The notes under the pieces were generated by a model. It did no database searches, was not told where the DNA came from, and saw only the letters and a program-made list of their open reading frames with translations. Positions 35,077-43,582 of a DNA stretch of 64,000 nt are shown piece by piece. Within the stretch, counting starts at the first letter, position 1; every line of letters starts with the position of its first letter. Where the stretch lies: positions 1 through 64,000 of the forward strand of contig NZ_JABFNS010000013.1 in NCBI RefSeq assembly GCF_013116825.1. The letters run 5' to 3'. Source of the stretch: Myxococcus xanthus. Lineage in GTDB: Bacteria; Myxococcota; Myxococcia; Myxococcales; Myxococcaceae. Both the position numbers and the translations under genes were made by a program.

Positions 35077-35747
35077 GCGCGCACCCTCCGCCCACGCCGC
35101 CGCGTCACCGCTTCGGTCGCGAACACCGCCACGAAGGCGAGCAGCGCCGCCACGCCCGCCAGCCGCAGCGCCTCCGCGTCCCGCCCCAACTGCGTGCGCT
35201 GGAAGATGGCCAGGGAGAGCGTCTGCGTACGGCCTGGAATGTTCCCCGCCACCAACACCGTGGCGCCGAACTCCCCCAGCGCGCGGGAGAACGCCAGCAG
35301 CGCGCCCACCAGCACACCGCGCCAGGCCAGCGGCAACGTCACCCGGAAGAAGGCGCGCGTGCGCGAATCGCCCAGGGTGCGCGCCACCGCCACCAGCCGC
35401 GGGTCCACCTCCTCGAAGCCCGAGCGCGCCGAGCGCACCAGCAACGGGAACGCCATCACCGCGCTCGCCAGCACCACGGCCTTGGGCGTGAAGACGACCT
35501 CCATGCCCCACGCGTCCAGCACGCGCCCCAACGGGCCGTTGCGCCCGAGCAACTCCAGCAGCACCAGTCCCACCGCGGTGGGCGGCAGCACCAGCGGCAG
35601 CGTCAGCACCGTCTCCACCACGCCCTTTCCTGGGCCCTCCCACCGCGCCAGCGCGTACGCCACCGCGAGACCTGGCGGCAGGATGAGCAGCGTGGCCAGC
35701 GTCGCCACCCAGATTGTGAAGGACACCAACGCCGCGACGCCCTCCAT
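35073..35747 (-). CDS. modB: Molybdate ABC transporter permease ModB
   Basis: A 224-residue permease with five to six helices and the inner-membrane permease EAA loop (VAVARTLGDSRTRAFFRVTLPLAWRG, given here in two parts: ARTLGDSRTRAFF and VTLPLAWRG). LGEFGATVLVAGNIPGRTQT is diagnostic for ModB/CysT-type permeases. Its ATG overlaps the modA stop by one base (TGATG) and its stop overlaps modC. Confidence 0.94.
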   Translation of the reverse strand: MEGVAALVSFTIWVATLATLLILPPGLAVAYALARWEGPGKGVVETVLTLPLVLPPTAVGLVLLELLGRNGPLGRVLDAWGMEVVFTPKAVVLASAVMAFPLLVRSARSGFEEVDPRLVAVARTLGDSRTRAFFRVTLPLAWRGVLVGALLAFSRALGEFGATVLVAGNIPGRTQTLSLAIFQRTQLGRDAEALRLAGVAALLAFVAVFATEAVTRRRGRRVRA

Positions 35748-36505
35748 CAGGGAGCCCGCGCGCTGGGAACGCCGAAGCCGTGGCGTGTGAAGACCTTCCG
35801 AGCCGCGTCCGTCTGAAGGAAGCGCACGAATGCCCGCCCGGCCTCCGGCGCGGCGCCCTTCGTCAGCGCCGCCGCCGGATACACGATGCGCGGCGCGTCC
35901 TGCTCAGGCACCAGGAAGGCGACGCGCGCGCGCTTCGAATGCGCCGCATCCGTGGAATACACGACGCCTGCCTCCACGCGCCCCGTCTCCACCGCCGCCA
36001 GCGCGGCGCGCACGTTGAGCGCCGGCACGACATTCGGCGCCAGCGCCTCCCAGAGCCCCGCCTTCACCAGCCACGCCTTCGCATACACGCCCGCGGGCAC
36101 CGCCTCCGGGTCCGCCAGCGACAGCCGCTTCAACCCACGCAACCCAGCGGGTGAGGCCGGCGCCGACTTCGCGTCCACCGGCACCACCACCACCAGCCGG
36201 TTGGACAGCAGGTCCACGCGCGTCGAGGGCGCGACCAGGCCCGCCTTCTCCACCGCGTCCATCTGCGCCGTGTCGGCGGAGAGGAAGACGTCCGCGGGCG
36301 CTCCGGCCACGGCCTGACGCGCGAGGTCGCTCGAGGCCCCCAGGGAGAACTCCACCGCGTGGCCCGTGGTCCGGGTGAAGGCCGGCGCCAGTTCCTGGAG
36401 CGCGTCCGAGGTGCTCACGGCCGCGAACACCAACACCGTGTCGGCCTGGGCAGCCCCCCCCGACAACAGGGTGGAGACGGCACAAAACAGGAACAGATGA
36501 CGCAT
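35747..36505 (-). CDS. modA: Molybdate-binding protein ModA
   Basis: A 252-residue periplasmic binding protein. Signal peptide MRHLFLFCAVSTLLSGGAAQA is followed by VLVFAAVSTSDALQELAPAF, and the oxyanion contacts FSLGASSDLARQ and DVFLSADTAQMD. These are typical of ModA (AASLTxA and xxSSGxL positions, here AAVSTSDAL and SLGASSDLA). ATG 36505; the longer frame upstream crosses the divergent regulator. First gene of modABC. A MarR regulator is divergent, separated by 96 bases. Confidence 0.92.
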   Translation of the reverse strand: MRHLFLFCAVSTLLSGGAAQADTVLVFAAVSTSDALQELAPAFTRTTGHAVEFSLGASSDLARQAVAGAPADVFLSADTAQMDAVEKAGLVAPSTRVDLLSNRLVVVVPVDAKSAPASPAGLRGLKRLSLADPEAVPAGVYAKAWLVKAGLWEALAPNVVPALNVRAALAAVETGRVEAGVVYSTDAAHSKRARVAFLVPEQDAPRIVYPAAALTKGAAPEAGRAFVRFLQTDAARKVFTRHGFGVPSARAP

Positions 36506-36522
36506 GGCGTAGCACCTCGCAT

Positions 36523-36574
36523 ATCCGGACAACCCACGTTGCATTGTCGTCAGGTCCGAGCCCATCTGGACAAC
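36523..36574. promoter_or_regulatory. Repeated motifs between modA and the MarR gene, likely operators
   Basis: ATCCGGACAAC (36523-36533) and ATCTGGACAAC (36564-36574) are direct repeats one base apart in sequence and 41 bases apart in position, about four helical turns. An inverted half copy (ATTGTC, 36543-36548) lies between them. This spacing suits cooperative binding of a regulator that controls both divergent genes. Confidence 0.5.
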
Positions 36575-36601
36575 AGATTGACCGGCCCATGCGGGGCCGC
36601 T

Positions 36602-37111
36602 ATGGGATACTCCGTGCCACGGAAATTCCACAAAGAGGATGAAGACGTTTCCGAGGACCTGGAGAAGCTCCAGAACCTGCTCCTCGCGCTGGGCCGGCGC
36701 AGTTCGCTCCGTGACCCCATCGCCAGCATGTGCGAACAGCTCCAGTTCACGCCACCTCAGGTTCACGCCATCCTCTGGCTGGGTCAGGACGGCCCGCTCA
36801 CCATGGGCGAGCTGGCGCGCCGGCTGGGCGTCACGGAGAAGACCGTCACGGGTGTGGTGGACCGGCTGGAGCGCCAGGGGCACCTGCTGCGCGAGCGCAG
36901 CGCCACCGACCGCCGCGTCGTGCACTGCCGCCTGACGGAGGAGGGCCAGTCGACCTGGGAGCGGCTCAACCGCGTGGTCGTCCATGGCATGCACCAGTTC
37001 CTGGGCATCCTCGACGCGGGAGACCGCAAGGCCCTCTTCCGCATCCTGGAGAAGCTGGTGAAGCGCATGGGCGCCCCGGCCACGTCCACGCCGCGTGAGC
37101 GCGCGGGCTGA
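36602..37111 (+). CDS. MarR family transcriptional regulator
   Basis: A 169-residue regulator with the MarR winged helix: QVHAILWLGQDGPLTMGELA, LGVTEKTVTGVVDRLERQG as the recognition helix and RSATDRRVVHCRLTEEG as the wing. MarR proteins bind small palindromes and respond to ligands or oxidants. It is divergent from modABC and the shared region carries repeated motifs, so it may control molybdate uptake, a job usually done by ModE. Start ATG 36602 lacks a good ribosome binding site; GTG 36614 is the alternative. Confidence 0.88.
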   Translation: MGYSVPRKFHKEDEDVSEDLEKLQNLLLALGRRSSLRDPIASMCEQLQFTPPQVHAILWLGQDGPLTMGELARRLGVTEKTVTGVVDRLERQGHLLRERSATDRRVVHCRLTEEGQSTWERLNRVVVHGMHQFLGILDAGDRKALFRILEKLVKRMGAPATSTPRERAG

Positions 37112-37227
37112 CAGGCGGGCCCCCGGCGGGGCCCCAGTCCCCCAGGCGGCCTGACAGGCTTCATGCCCGGGTGGTCAGCCCCCCTGCGTCGCGCGGCGGT
37201 CGCAGCTTGCGACAGGGGAGGAAGGCG

Positions 37228-38766
37228 ATGAGGGTACACGCGCGCGGGGTGGCGATAGGGGTGCTGCTGGGCCTGGTGGCCTGCCGGAAGGACGCGGAGG
37301 AGCCGCCTCCTTCCACGACGACCTCCGCGCCGAAGCCGACCGAGCCTCCCCCGCTGCCCGCCGGACGCGCCGTGGCGCTCGCCTCCGTCGCGCCCCTGGT
37401 GGCGTCCGTGAGTCCGGCCGTCGTCAACGTGGAGGTGCGGCTGGGCGCGCCCACGCCCGGCGAGATGAAGGACACGCCCTGGGGTGGTGACGGTCCCTCG
37501 CCTTTCGGAGGCTTGCCGTTCGACGGCGCCCCTTTCGGCGACGCCCCCGAGGACCCGCTGTCTCCCTTCGAGGCCCCCTCGCCCTTCGCGCCGCCGGTGC
37601 GCGAAGGCATCGGCTCCGGCTTCATCATCGACGCCAGGGGACTGGTGCTGACCAACCACCACCTCGTGGAAGGCGCGGAGGCGATTCAGGTACAGCTCGC
37701 CGACGGTCGCGACCTGGAGGCGCGCGTGCTGGGCTCGGACCCGCTCACCGACGTGGCGGTGCTCCAGCTCGAACGCCGGGACGGCGGCAAGCCCTTGCCG
37801 GTGGTGCGGCTGGGAGACTCGGATGCGCTGCGGGTGGGGGATTGGGTGCTGGCCATTGGCAATCCCTACGGCCTGACGTCCAGCACCAGCCTGGGCATCC
37901 TCGCCGCGAAGGAGCGCGACATCGCGGCGGGCCCCTTCGACGACTTCCTCCAGACGGACGCCGCCATCAACCCGGGCAACTCCGGCGGTCCGCTGTTCAA
38001 CCTGAACGGCGAGGTGGTGGGCATCAACACCGCCATCGCCGGCGAGGGCTCGGGCATTGGCTTCGCGGTGCCCAGCAACCTCGTCAAATCGCTGCTGCCC
38101 CAGTTGGAGAAGAAGGGCACCGTCACCCGGGGCTGGCTGGGACTGCTGGTGCAGGACATGACGCCCGATTTGGGCGAGGCGCTGGGCGCGCCGGTGCAGG
38201 CGGGCGCGGTCGTCACCGACGTCACGGCGGAGACAGCGGCGGCCCGAGCCGGGCTGCGGCCGGACGACATCATCGTCGCCGCGGATGGGCAGCCCATCGA
38301 CTCGGCGGGCGCGCTCACGCGACTGGTGGCGCAGAAACCACCGGGCGCGGAGCTCACGCTCGCCCTCTACCGGGGCGCGAAGAAGCGCGACGTGAAGGCG
38401 ACGCTGGGCACGCGGCCCGACTTGGAAGGCGTCGCCGAGAAGGAGCCTGCCGTCGGGGGCTCGCAGCGCCCCGCCGAGCATCGCGTGGGGCTGAGCCTGA
38501 TGGACATGGACCCGGCGCTGGCGGAGTCCCAGGAGCTGCCGCCCTCCGGCGCCTTGGTGACGGAGGTGGCCCCCGCCTCCATGGCCGAACACGCCGGCCT
38601 GCTGCCGGGCATGGTGGTGGTGGAGGCAGAGAACAAGCCCGTGCGCGGCGCGAAGGACGTGGTGACGGCGCTGCGGAAGACGAAGCCCGGCGACTCCGTG
38701 CTGCTCCGCGTGGCCCTGCCGGGTGGCGCGCTGGAGCTGCGCGCGCTCACGGTGCCGGAGAGGTAG
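37228..38766 (+). CDS. HtrA/DegP-like serine protease lipoprotein with two PDZ domains
   Basis: A 512-residue S1C protease. Lipobox GLVAC near residue 19 tethers it to the envelope. A Pro-rich linker and a Gly/Pro/Phe-rich loop (about 75-125) precede the trypsin fold. The triad is His145 (LTNHHLV), Asp175 (DPLTDVAVLQL) and Ser252 (NPGNSGGPLF). Two PDZ domains follow (about 305-395 and 420-505, each with a GL-RPDDII or GLLPGMVV type loop). It likely degrades misfolded envelope proteins. ATG 37228 follows GGGGAGGAAGG. Its end overlaps the convergent ydcF-like gene by 20 bases. Confidence 0.9.
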   Translation: MRVHARGVAIGVLLGLVACRKDAEEPPPSTTTSAPKPTEPPPLPAGRAVALASVAPLVASVSPAVVNVEVRLGAPTPGEMKDTPWGGDGPSPFGGLPFDGAPFGDAPEDPLSPFEAPSPFAPPVREGIGSGFIIDARGLVLTNHHLVEGAEAIQVQLADGRDLEARVLGSDPLTDVAVLQLERRDGGKPLPVVRLGDSDALRVGDWVLAIGNPYGLTSSTSLGILAAKERDIAAGPFDDFLQTDAAINPGNSGGPLFNLNGEVVGINTAIAGEGSGIGFAVPSNLVKSLLPQLEKKGTVTRGWLGLLVQDMTPDLGEALGAPVQAGAVVTDVTAETAAARAGLRPDDIIVAADGQPIDSAGALTRLVAQKPPGAELTLALYRGAKKRDVKATLGTRPDLEGVAEKEPAVGGSQRPAEHRVGLSLMDMDPALAESQELPPSGALVTEVAPASMAEHAGLLPGMVVVEAENKPVRGAKDVVTALRKTKPGDSVLLRVALPGGALELRALTVPER

Positions 38767-39388
38767 GCGCGCGCGCCAGCAGCACGCGGGGGTGCAGGAG
38801 CAGCGCGACGGCCTCGCGCACCGTCCAATAGATTCGGTCGAACGTGTCCAGGTTGCGCTCGGTCTCCAGCGCCGGGCTGGTGGCCACCTCCCAGCCATAC
38901 AGCCGGAAGTAATTGCGCGCGCGCAGCAGGTGATACGGGTCCGACACCACCACCACGCGCCGAGCCCCCAGCCCGCGCAGCACCTCGGCCGTGAGCCGGG
39001 CGTTGTCGTCGGTGGAGTGACTGCTCTCCTCCAGGATACACGCCTCCGCCGGGACGCCCATCCGCGTCGCCAGCGCCAGCATGGCGCGCGCCTCGGAGGG
39101 CGGATTCACGCCCACGCCGCCGGAGAAGACGAGCCGGGGGGCCACGCCGCGGTGGTACAGCGCCACCGCGTGCTCGGTGCGCGCGCGCAGCGCCCCGGAA
39201 GGCACGCCCCCGGGCAACACGCGCGCGCCCAACACCACCAGCACGTCCGCGGGCGCGGCCTGCTCGCGCTGCCCGAAGCGGTCTACCACCCAGGCGAGGC
39301 CGAAGACGCCACACGTCAGCACGCCCGCCCCCACCATCAGGAGCCGGAAGAGGCGCGCGGTGCGCGGCGTGAGGGACGTGGGCGGCAC
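38747..39388 (-). CDS. YdcF/SanA-like (DUF218) membrane protein
   Basis: A 213-residue protein with one N-terminal membrane helix (LLMVGAGVLTCGVFGLAWVV) and a DUF218 domain: VLVVLGARVLPGGVPSGAL, FSGGVGVNPPSEARAML, ESSHSTDDNARLT and VVVVSDPYHLLRAR. SanA/YdcF proteins are linked to envelope barrier function and vancomycin sensitivity; the enzyme activity is unknown. GTG 39388 is the tentative start, as the frame upstream is not protein-like. It overlaps the protease gene tail to tail. Confidence 0.85.
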   Translation of the reverse strand: MPPTSLTPRTARLFRLLMVGAGVLTCGVFGLAWVVDRFGQREQAAPADVLVVLGARVLPGGVPSGALRARTEHAVALYHRGVAPRLVFSGGVGVNPPSEARAMLALATRMGVPAEACILEESSHSTDDNARLTAEVLRGLGARRVVVVSDPYHLLRARNYFRLYGWEVATSPALETERNLDTFDRIYWTVREAVALLLHPRVLLARAPTSPAP

Positions 39389-39680
39389 CCTCCACACGCT
39401 AGCCTGAAGTCGCCCCTCCGCCACCGCGCAATCCACGCCGAGGCCTGGAGGCCACACACCGGCGCGCCTTGCCGCGGTGGCCCGCAAGAACCACCGGGGT
39501 CGCGAGGATCTCCAGCGCTGGCGCGTCGCCTGAGCGCATGTCCCGACGGGCCATGAGAAGGCCCGGGGAATGAACCACCTCTCGGCCGCGGCGCGTCGTG
39601 CCCCGGCGCGTGCGCGGCATGACACGCGGGCCCGGGCGGACTGGACGTAGCCCCAGCGGTGCGCTCCAATCCCCCAGGTG
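39389..39680. other. Intergenic region, nothing recognised
   Basis: 292 bases between the divergent YdcF-like and zinc-ribbon genes. No open frame with normal codon bias, no hairpin of note and no clear promoter motif. It must hold the promoters of both genes. Confidence 0.5.
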
Positions 39681-40067
39681 ATGACTCCTGAAGACGCGAC
39701 GAAGGCCCTTTCGGAAGTGGAGCTGGTGCCCTGCGCGGAGATGGCGCTGATGGACGCGCGGCGGCTGGTGGACGCCTGCCTGGGCGCGGACGTACCGGCG
39801 CTCGTGCATCGCGAGGCCTGCAGCAAGCCGGGATGCAGCCCGAAGTTCCAGGTGCTGGTGCGCCCCGAGGACGGCCCTCGCGTGGCCGCCCTGCTCCAGC
39901 AGCGGTGGATGGACAGCATCGAGCGCGAAGGCCTGGTGCCCATGGGACGCACCGCCGCTCCGGCGGCCCCCGTCTCCGAGGACGACGAACCGCCCTGCCC
40001 GGCCTGTGGCACCGCCGCGCCGCTGCTGGAAGGCGCCTGTAGCGACTGCGGGCTCCAGCTCGATTGA
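39681..40067 (+). CDS. Small protein with C-terminal zinc ribbon
   Basis: A 128-residue protein. The first 75 residues (ATKALSEVELVPCAEMALMDARRLV, KFQVLVRPEDGPRVAALLQQ) resemble DUF2007-type putative signal transducers, a ferredoxin-like fold. The end has a four-cysteine zinc ribbon CPAC-x14-CSDC. The start is ATG 39681; a GTG directly before it is also in frame. Function unknown; a regulatory protein-binding role is plausible. Confidence 0.72.
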   Translation: MTPEDATKALSEVELVPCAEMALMDARRLVDACLGADVPALVHREACSKPGCSPKFQVLVRPEDGPRVAALLQQRWMDSIEREGLVPMGRTAAPAAPVSEDDEPPCPACGTAAPLLEGACSDCGLQLD

Positions 40068-40183
40068 GGGACGGGCGGACGCGAGCGGTTGTCACATCAC
40101 CGCTTCGTCTCATGAAACATCTACAGCACACTGTGGCCTGCAAACCCAAACGCGGGGCGTCCGCGCCCCCGCGGAGAGCGTGA

Positions 40184-40735
40184 ATGGAAGTCAAAGGCGT
40201 CGCCTTCCTGGCCCGGCAACAGCTGATGGTGCAGACCCACGGGGAGGCGGCCTGGAAGGCCTTCCTCACCCACTTCGCGAAGAAGGAGCCCTTCTTCTCC
40301 AAGCCCGTGATGCCAGTGTCGCGCATGCCGGCGGACGCGTTCCTCCGGCTCAACGACGAACTGCTGGCGCGCTTCTACAACAACAACCCGAGCGCATATT
40401 GGCAGTTCGGCGTGAAGTCCGCCGAGTACGCCCTGGGCCAGGGCCAGCTCAAGGCGATGTTCAGCCAGGGTGACTTCCGGCGCTTCCTGCTGTTCACCCC
40501 CGGCATCTGGAAGGGCTACTTCACCGAGGGCGACCTCAGCGTGCTCCCCGGTGAGGGCCACACCGACCTGCGCATCACCCACGTCCCCCGGCCGCACCCC
40601 TACTTCGAGCTGTCCGTCATGGGCTTCGCCTCCGGCGGACTGGCGTACCTGGGCGCGCAGAACCTCGAGCACCAGGTGCTCAAGGGCTTCACGCGCAACG
40701 ACAACGAAGTGCTGTACCGCTTCAACGTCGGCTGA
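40184..40735 (+). CDS. TIGR02265 family protein (Myxococcales-specific)
   Basis: A 183-residue protein of the lineage-restricted TIGR02265 type: VKGVAFLARQQLMVQTHGEAAW, NNNPSAYWQFGVKSAEYALGQG, and the late GFASGGLAYLGAQNLEH. Many paralogues occur in each myxobacterial genome and their function is unknown. No signal peptide or membrane helix, so cytoplasmic. GGAGAG stands before the ATG. Its presence is good taxonomic evidence for Myxococcales. Confidence 0.85.
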   Translation: MEVKGVAFLARQQLMVQTHGEAAWKAFLTHFAKKEPFFSKPVMPVSRMPADAFLRLNDELLARFYNNNPSAYWQFGVKSAEYALGQGQLKAMFSQGDFRRFLLFTPGIWKGYFTEGDLSVLPGEGHTDLRITHVPRPHPYFELSVMGFASGGLAYLGAQNLEHQVLKGFTRNDNEVLYRFNVG

Positions 40736-40759
40736 TGCCCGCGCGGGCCCGCGCCTCGT

Positions 40760-41623
40760 TCAAGGCGCGGTGCCGGTCGCCGCGCGCTCGGCGACCAGGG
40801 GCGCCGCTTCCGGCTTCAGCCGCAGGTCCGCCACCACGGGGTAGTGGTCGGACACGTCCACGCGCAGCACCCGGCTGGCCACGGACGTGAAGGCATCACA
40901 CGCCAGCACGTAGTCGATGCGCAGCGTGGGCAGGAAGAGCGGCAGCGGATACGTGCCCCCCGTGCCCCCAGTCGCCTCGGCGACGTCATGCAGGGCCCGC
41001 CGCAGCAGCCGCGTGGAGCGTGAATCCGGTCCGTCGTTGAGGTCCCCCATCAACACCTTGGGCCGCGAATCCCGCGCCATCAGCCGCGCCACGAAGGCGC
41101 TCTGCCGCACGCGGGTGTCGCTGTTGAAGGGCTGGCGGATGAGGTGCGTGAGGTAGACGCTCACCTCGCGCCCATCCACCTCCACCACCGCGTGCGCCAC
41201 GGTGCGAGGCTCCGCGCCGCGCGGCCCCGGCAGCGGATACTGCGCCAGCGCCTCCAGCGGGAAGCGCGACAGCACGGCGATGCCGTAGGCCCCACCAAAC
41301 AAATCCGTGGTGCGGAAGTGAGCGCGGTACTTCAGGCCGGTGAGGCGGGACAGCTCCTCCGTCTGGTCCAGCCCCCGCGCGCGGGTGGACCCCGCGTCCA
41401 CCTCCTGCAAGGCGACGACGTCCGGCACCGCGGCGCGAATCACGTGCGCCACGCGCTCCAACCCGCGGGCGCCAGACTGGATGTTGAAGGTCATCACCCG
41501 CAGCTCTCCCGGGGCGCGCCGCACGGCGGCGACGGACTCGGTGGAGGCGAGGTAGCCAGGGCCGGTCGCACACGCGAGCGGCCCCATCAGGAACAAGACG
41601 GGGAGGAGGCGGCGAACGCTCAT
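40760..41623 (-). CDS. Endonuclease/exonuclease/phosphatase family lipoprotein
   Basis: A 287-residue protein. The lipobox GPLAC near residue 18 follows a signal peptide. The EEP fold shows FNIQSGARG, ALQEVDAGS (catalytic Glu), GDLNDGPDSR and a C-terminal DHYPVVADL with the catalytic Asp-His pair. Such secreted members cut phosphodiesters in nucleic acids, lipids or inositol phosphates; which one is unknown. It converges with the TIGR02265 gene 24 bases away. Confidence 0.87.
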   Translation of the reverse strand: MSVRRLLPVLFLMGPLACATGPGYLASTESVAAVRRAPGELRVMTFNIQSGARGLERVAHVIRAAVPDVVALQEVDAGSTRARGLDQTEELSRLTGLKYRAHFRTTDLFGGAYGIAVLSRFPLEALAQYPLPGPRGAEPRTVAHAVVEVDGREVSVYLTHLIRQPFNSDTRVRQSAFVARLMARDSRPKVLMGDLNDGPDSRSTRLLRRALHDVAEATGGTGGTYPLPLFLPTLRIDYVLACDAFTSVASRVLRVDVSDHYPVVADLRLKPEAAPLVAERAATGTAP

Positions 41624-41834
41624 GGGCGAAGGGGCGCGATGTTAAGCCCCCTCCGCGAACCTGTCTCCCGGCCCCCCTGGCTCGTCCGGAAGGCAGCCGG
41701 CCTGGCGAGCCATCCGCAAGCAGGCTGGCGAGGCCGTGTCCGCTCTCCACCGGGGGGCCCGACCCAGGAGCCGACCTGCGTCCGGTCCGGGCCACCCTTC
41801 CCCCTGCTCCATCCCACGTCCAACCTGTTCCTTC

Positions 41835-42116
41835 ATGAAAACGACACTGGCATCCGATTCGTCTGGCCGGGCTCGCTGGCGCTCGTGGGCGCTGATGGCC
41901 ATTCCCGCCGCCCTGCTGCCCGTGGGACTCCTGCGCTACCGTGCCCGGCACCGGTCACGCCGTCCGGCGCCCCTGCGCAGCGCCGTGGGCCTGGGGCTGG
42001 TGTCCCTGGCCATCCTGCGGCTGGCGGGCAACTCCCGGCGGAAGATTCGACGGGTGCCGCCCTTCTCCGCGTTCCTGCCCGACGAGTTCACCGCCTCGGT
42101 GGCCTCCGGTCACTGA
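41835..42116 (+). CDS. Small membrane protein, unknown
   Basis: A 93-residue frame with two hydrophobic stretches (RSWALMAIPAALLPVGLLRY and LRSAVGLGLVSLAILRLAG) separated by a basic loop, ending PDEFTASVASGH. No ribosome binding site is seen at ATG 41835 and no family is recognised. Codon bias is normal for the genome. Plausible but unproven. Confidence 0.45.
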   Translation: MKTTLASDSSGRARWRSWALMAIPAALLPVGLLRYRARHRSRRPAPLRSAVGLGLVSLAILRLAGNSRRKIRRVPPFSAFLPDEFTASVASGH

Positions 42117-42154
42117 CGGCGCTGTCGCGCACGGAGGCCGCCTTTCAACGAGGA

Positions 42155-42772
42155 CTAGCGGCGGCGGCGCAGGCGGGTGCCGAGCAGCACCAGGGCCGCG
42201 CCCAGCAACGGGATACCGCCCGCGGCGGCGCAGCCACCGCCGTCATCGCCGTCACCGTTGCCGCCGCCAGTCGCCACGGTGACGTTGAGCGTGGTGGCCG
42301 CGGAGGCGTCGCCTTCATCCGTACCGTTCTCGTTCACCGAGTTGCCCGCGCCGTACAGGGTGACGGTGCCGGGAGTGGACGGCGCCACCAGGGAGAAGTC
42401 GAAGCGGGCCGCGCCGCCAGAGAACGCCTGGATGTTCTTGTGGGTGACTTCCCCGCTCAGCTTGTACGAACCCGTGCCCGGGTTGAGCGTGCCGCCGTTG
42501 TCGCTCACCGCCACGTTGTAGCCCGCGCCAGCGGCCGGACCGCCCCGGACGACGAGCGTGTAGTTGCCAGTGGCACCCGGCGCCAGCGTGGTGGGCCCTT
42601 CGATGGTCACTGTGGGCGCGCTGCCGCCAGAGTGGCACTCCGCACAGGTGAGGCTCGAGCCCTGCTTACCACTTCGGCCACTGATGCCCATGGAGTTGGC
42701 GAACGCGGAACCGGAGACAAGGCACGCCGACACGACGCCGGCAACTCCGAGTGATGCAAGGTACGACCGCAT
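42155..42772 (-). CDS. Surface protein with CxxCH motif and MYXO-CTERM tail (choice-of-anchor V type)
   Basis: A 205-residue exported protein. Signal peptide (VAGVVSACLVSGSAFA) is followed by SGKQGSSLTCAECHSGGSAP, whose CAECH is a c-type haem attachment motif. A Reelin-like beta domain (PTTLAPGATGNYTLVV, NVAVSDNGGTLNPG) comes next, then a Gly/Asp linker and the tail GGCAAAGGIPLLGAALVLLG plus RLRRRR. The overall order matches choice-of-anchor V proteins and the tail is a myxobacterial sorting signal. It could be a surface cytochrome-like or adhesion protein. ATG 42772. Confidence 0.8.
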   Translation of the reverse strand: MRSYLASLGVAGVVSACLVSGSAFANSMGISGRSGKQGSSLTCAECHSGGSAPTVTIEGPTTLAPGATGNYTLVVRGGPAAGAGYNVAVSDNGGTLNPGTGSYKLSGEVTHKNIQAFSGGAARFDFSLVAPSTPGTVTLYGAGNSVNENGTDEGDASAATTLNVTVATGGGNGDGDDGGGCAAAGGIPLLGAALVLLGTRLRRRR

Positions 42773-42844
42773 GAAGCCTCCAAAAAGGAACGACGGGAAG
42801 GAGGCTCTCTACATAGCGCGCCCCTCCCACCCTTCACAGCCACC

Positions 42845-43582
42845 CTAACGGCCGCTACTGCGCAGCAATACCGCACAGGCCTCGTCACGAAGTTGAGACA
42901 AGGTGAAGCGCGTTCCCACACCCGAGTGCTCCAGTCCGGCCCCCAGGGAAAGCACCCCGTGCGCCATGGTCCAGGCCAGGTTGGCCAGCCGACGCGGCTG
43001 GAGTCCTGGGGCCAGCCGGCCCGCGCGCGCATCCGCCTGGAGCCGCGCCTCCAGCACGTCATTCAGCTGTCCACTCAGCGCCAGCACCCGCGACTGGTGC
43101 GCCTCGGATTGCCGCCCCGTCAACTGCGGCCACAGATAGACGACGCGAAAGCCGTCCAGGTCCTCCGCGTACAAATCCACCCGGGCACGAACCAGCGCGG
43201 CCAGGGCCTCCACGCCGCTGGCCGCGGCCGCCACCGCCGCCTCCAGCACCTTCACCTCGCGCTCCAGTCCCTCCACCGCCAGCGCCCCCACGAGCTCCTC
43301 CTTGGAGCGGAAGTAGTAGAACAGGGAAGGCTTGCTCAGGTCCGCCTCCGCCGCTACGGCCTCCAGGGTCAGTCCCAACACCCCGCCCCGAACCAGCACC
43401 GCCCGCGCGGCGACGAGGATGGCCTGACGGCGCCCCTCCTGTCGCCGCGCCTTGCGCGCCTCGCGCTCGGAGAGCGCTGCGGTGAGCGCCGACGCGGGGG
43501 TGGGCGCGGCCGGTGACGCGGCCGGGCGACGGCGGCCCGGCGCGGGTTTGCGACCACCGCCGCTAGAACCGGGCGAAGGCAT
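42845..43582 (-). CDS. TetR family transcriptional regulator
   Basis: A 245-residue regulator with a long Pro/Ala-rich N-terminal extension (1-35) before the TetR helix-turn-helix (RRQAILVAARAVLVRGGVLG, LTLEAVAAEADLSKPSLFYYF). The C-terminal ligand domain is not assigned. ATG 43582 gives the MPSPGSSGGG start and overlaps the upstream DUF4336 gene by 20 bases, so the pair forms an operon. It probably represses its own operon via the palindrome at 44280. Confidence 0.87.
   Translation of the reverse strand: MPSPGSSGGGRKPAPGRRRPAASPAAPTPASALTAALSEREARKARRQEGRRQAILVAARAVLVRGGVLGLTLEAVAAEADLSKPSLFYYFRSKEELVGALAVEGLEREVKVLEAAVAAAASGVEALAALVRARVDLYAEDLDGFRVVYLWPQLTGRQSEAHQSRVLALSGQLNDVLEARLQADARAGRLAPGLQPRRLANLAWTMAHGVLSLGAGLEHSGVGTRFTLSQLRDEACAVLLRSSGR

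Noticed and set aside
33625..35790. A 721-codon open frame on the plus strand
   Set aside because: It is the antisense shadow of modB and modC and starts in the decayed region; composition is low-complexity Arg/Ala/His, typical of an unused frame in high-GC DNA.
38811..38860. Possible direct link between the YdcF-like protein and the HtrA-like protease
   Set aside because: They are convergent and only overlap at the 3-prime ends; there is no shared promoter or co-transcription to support a functional pair.
39399..40353. Long minus-strand frames between the YdcF-like gene and the TIGR02265 gene
   Set aside because: Low-complexity Arg/Pro/Ser translation; antisense to the zinc-ribbon gene, which has a clear CPAC/CSDC pair and better codon use.
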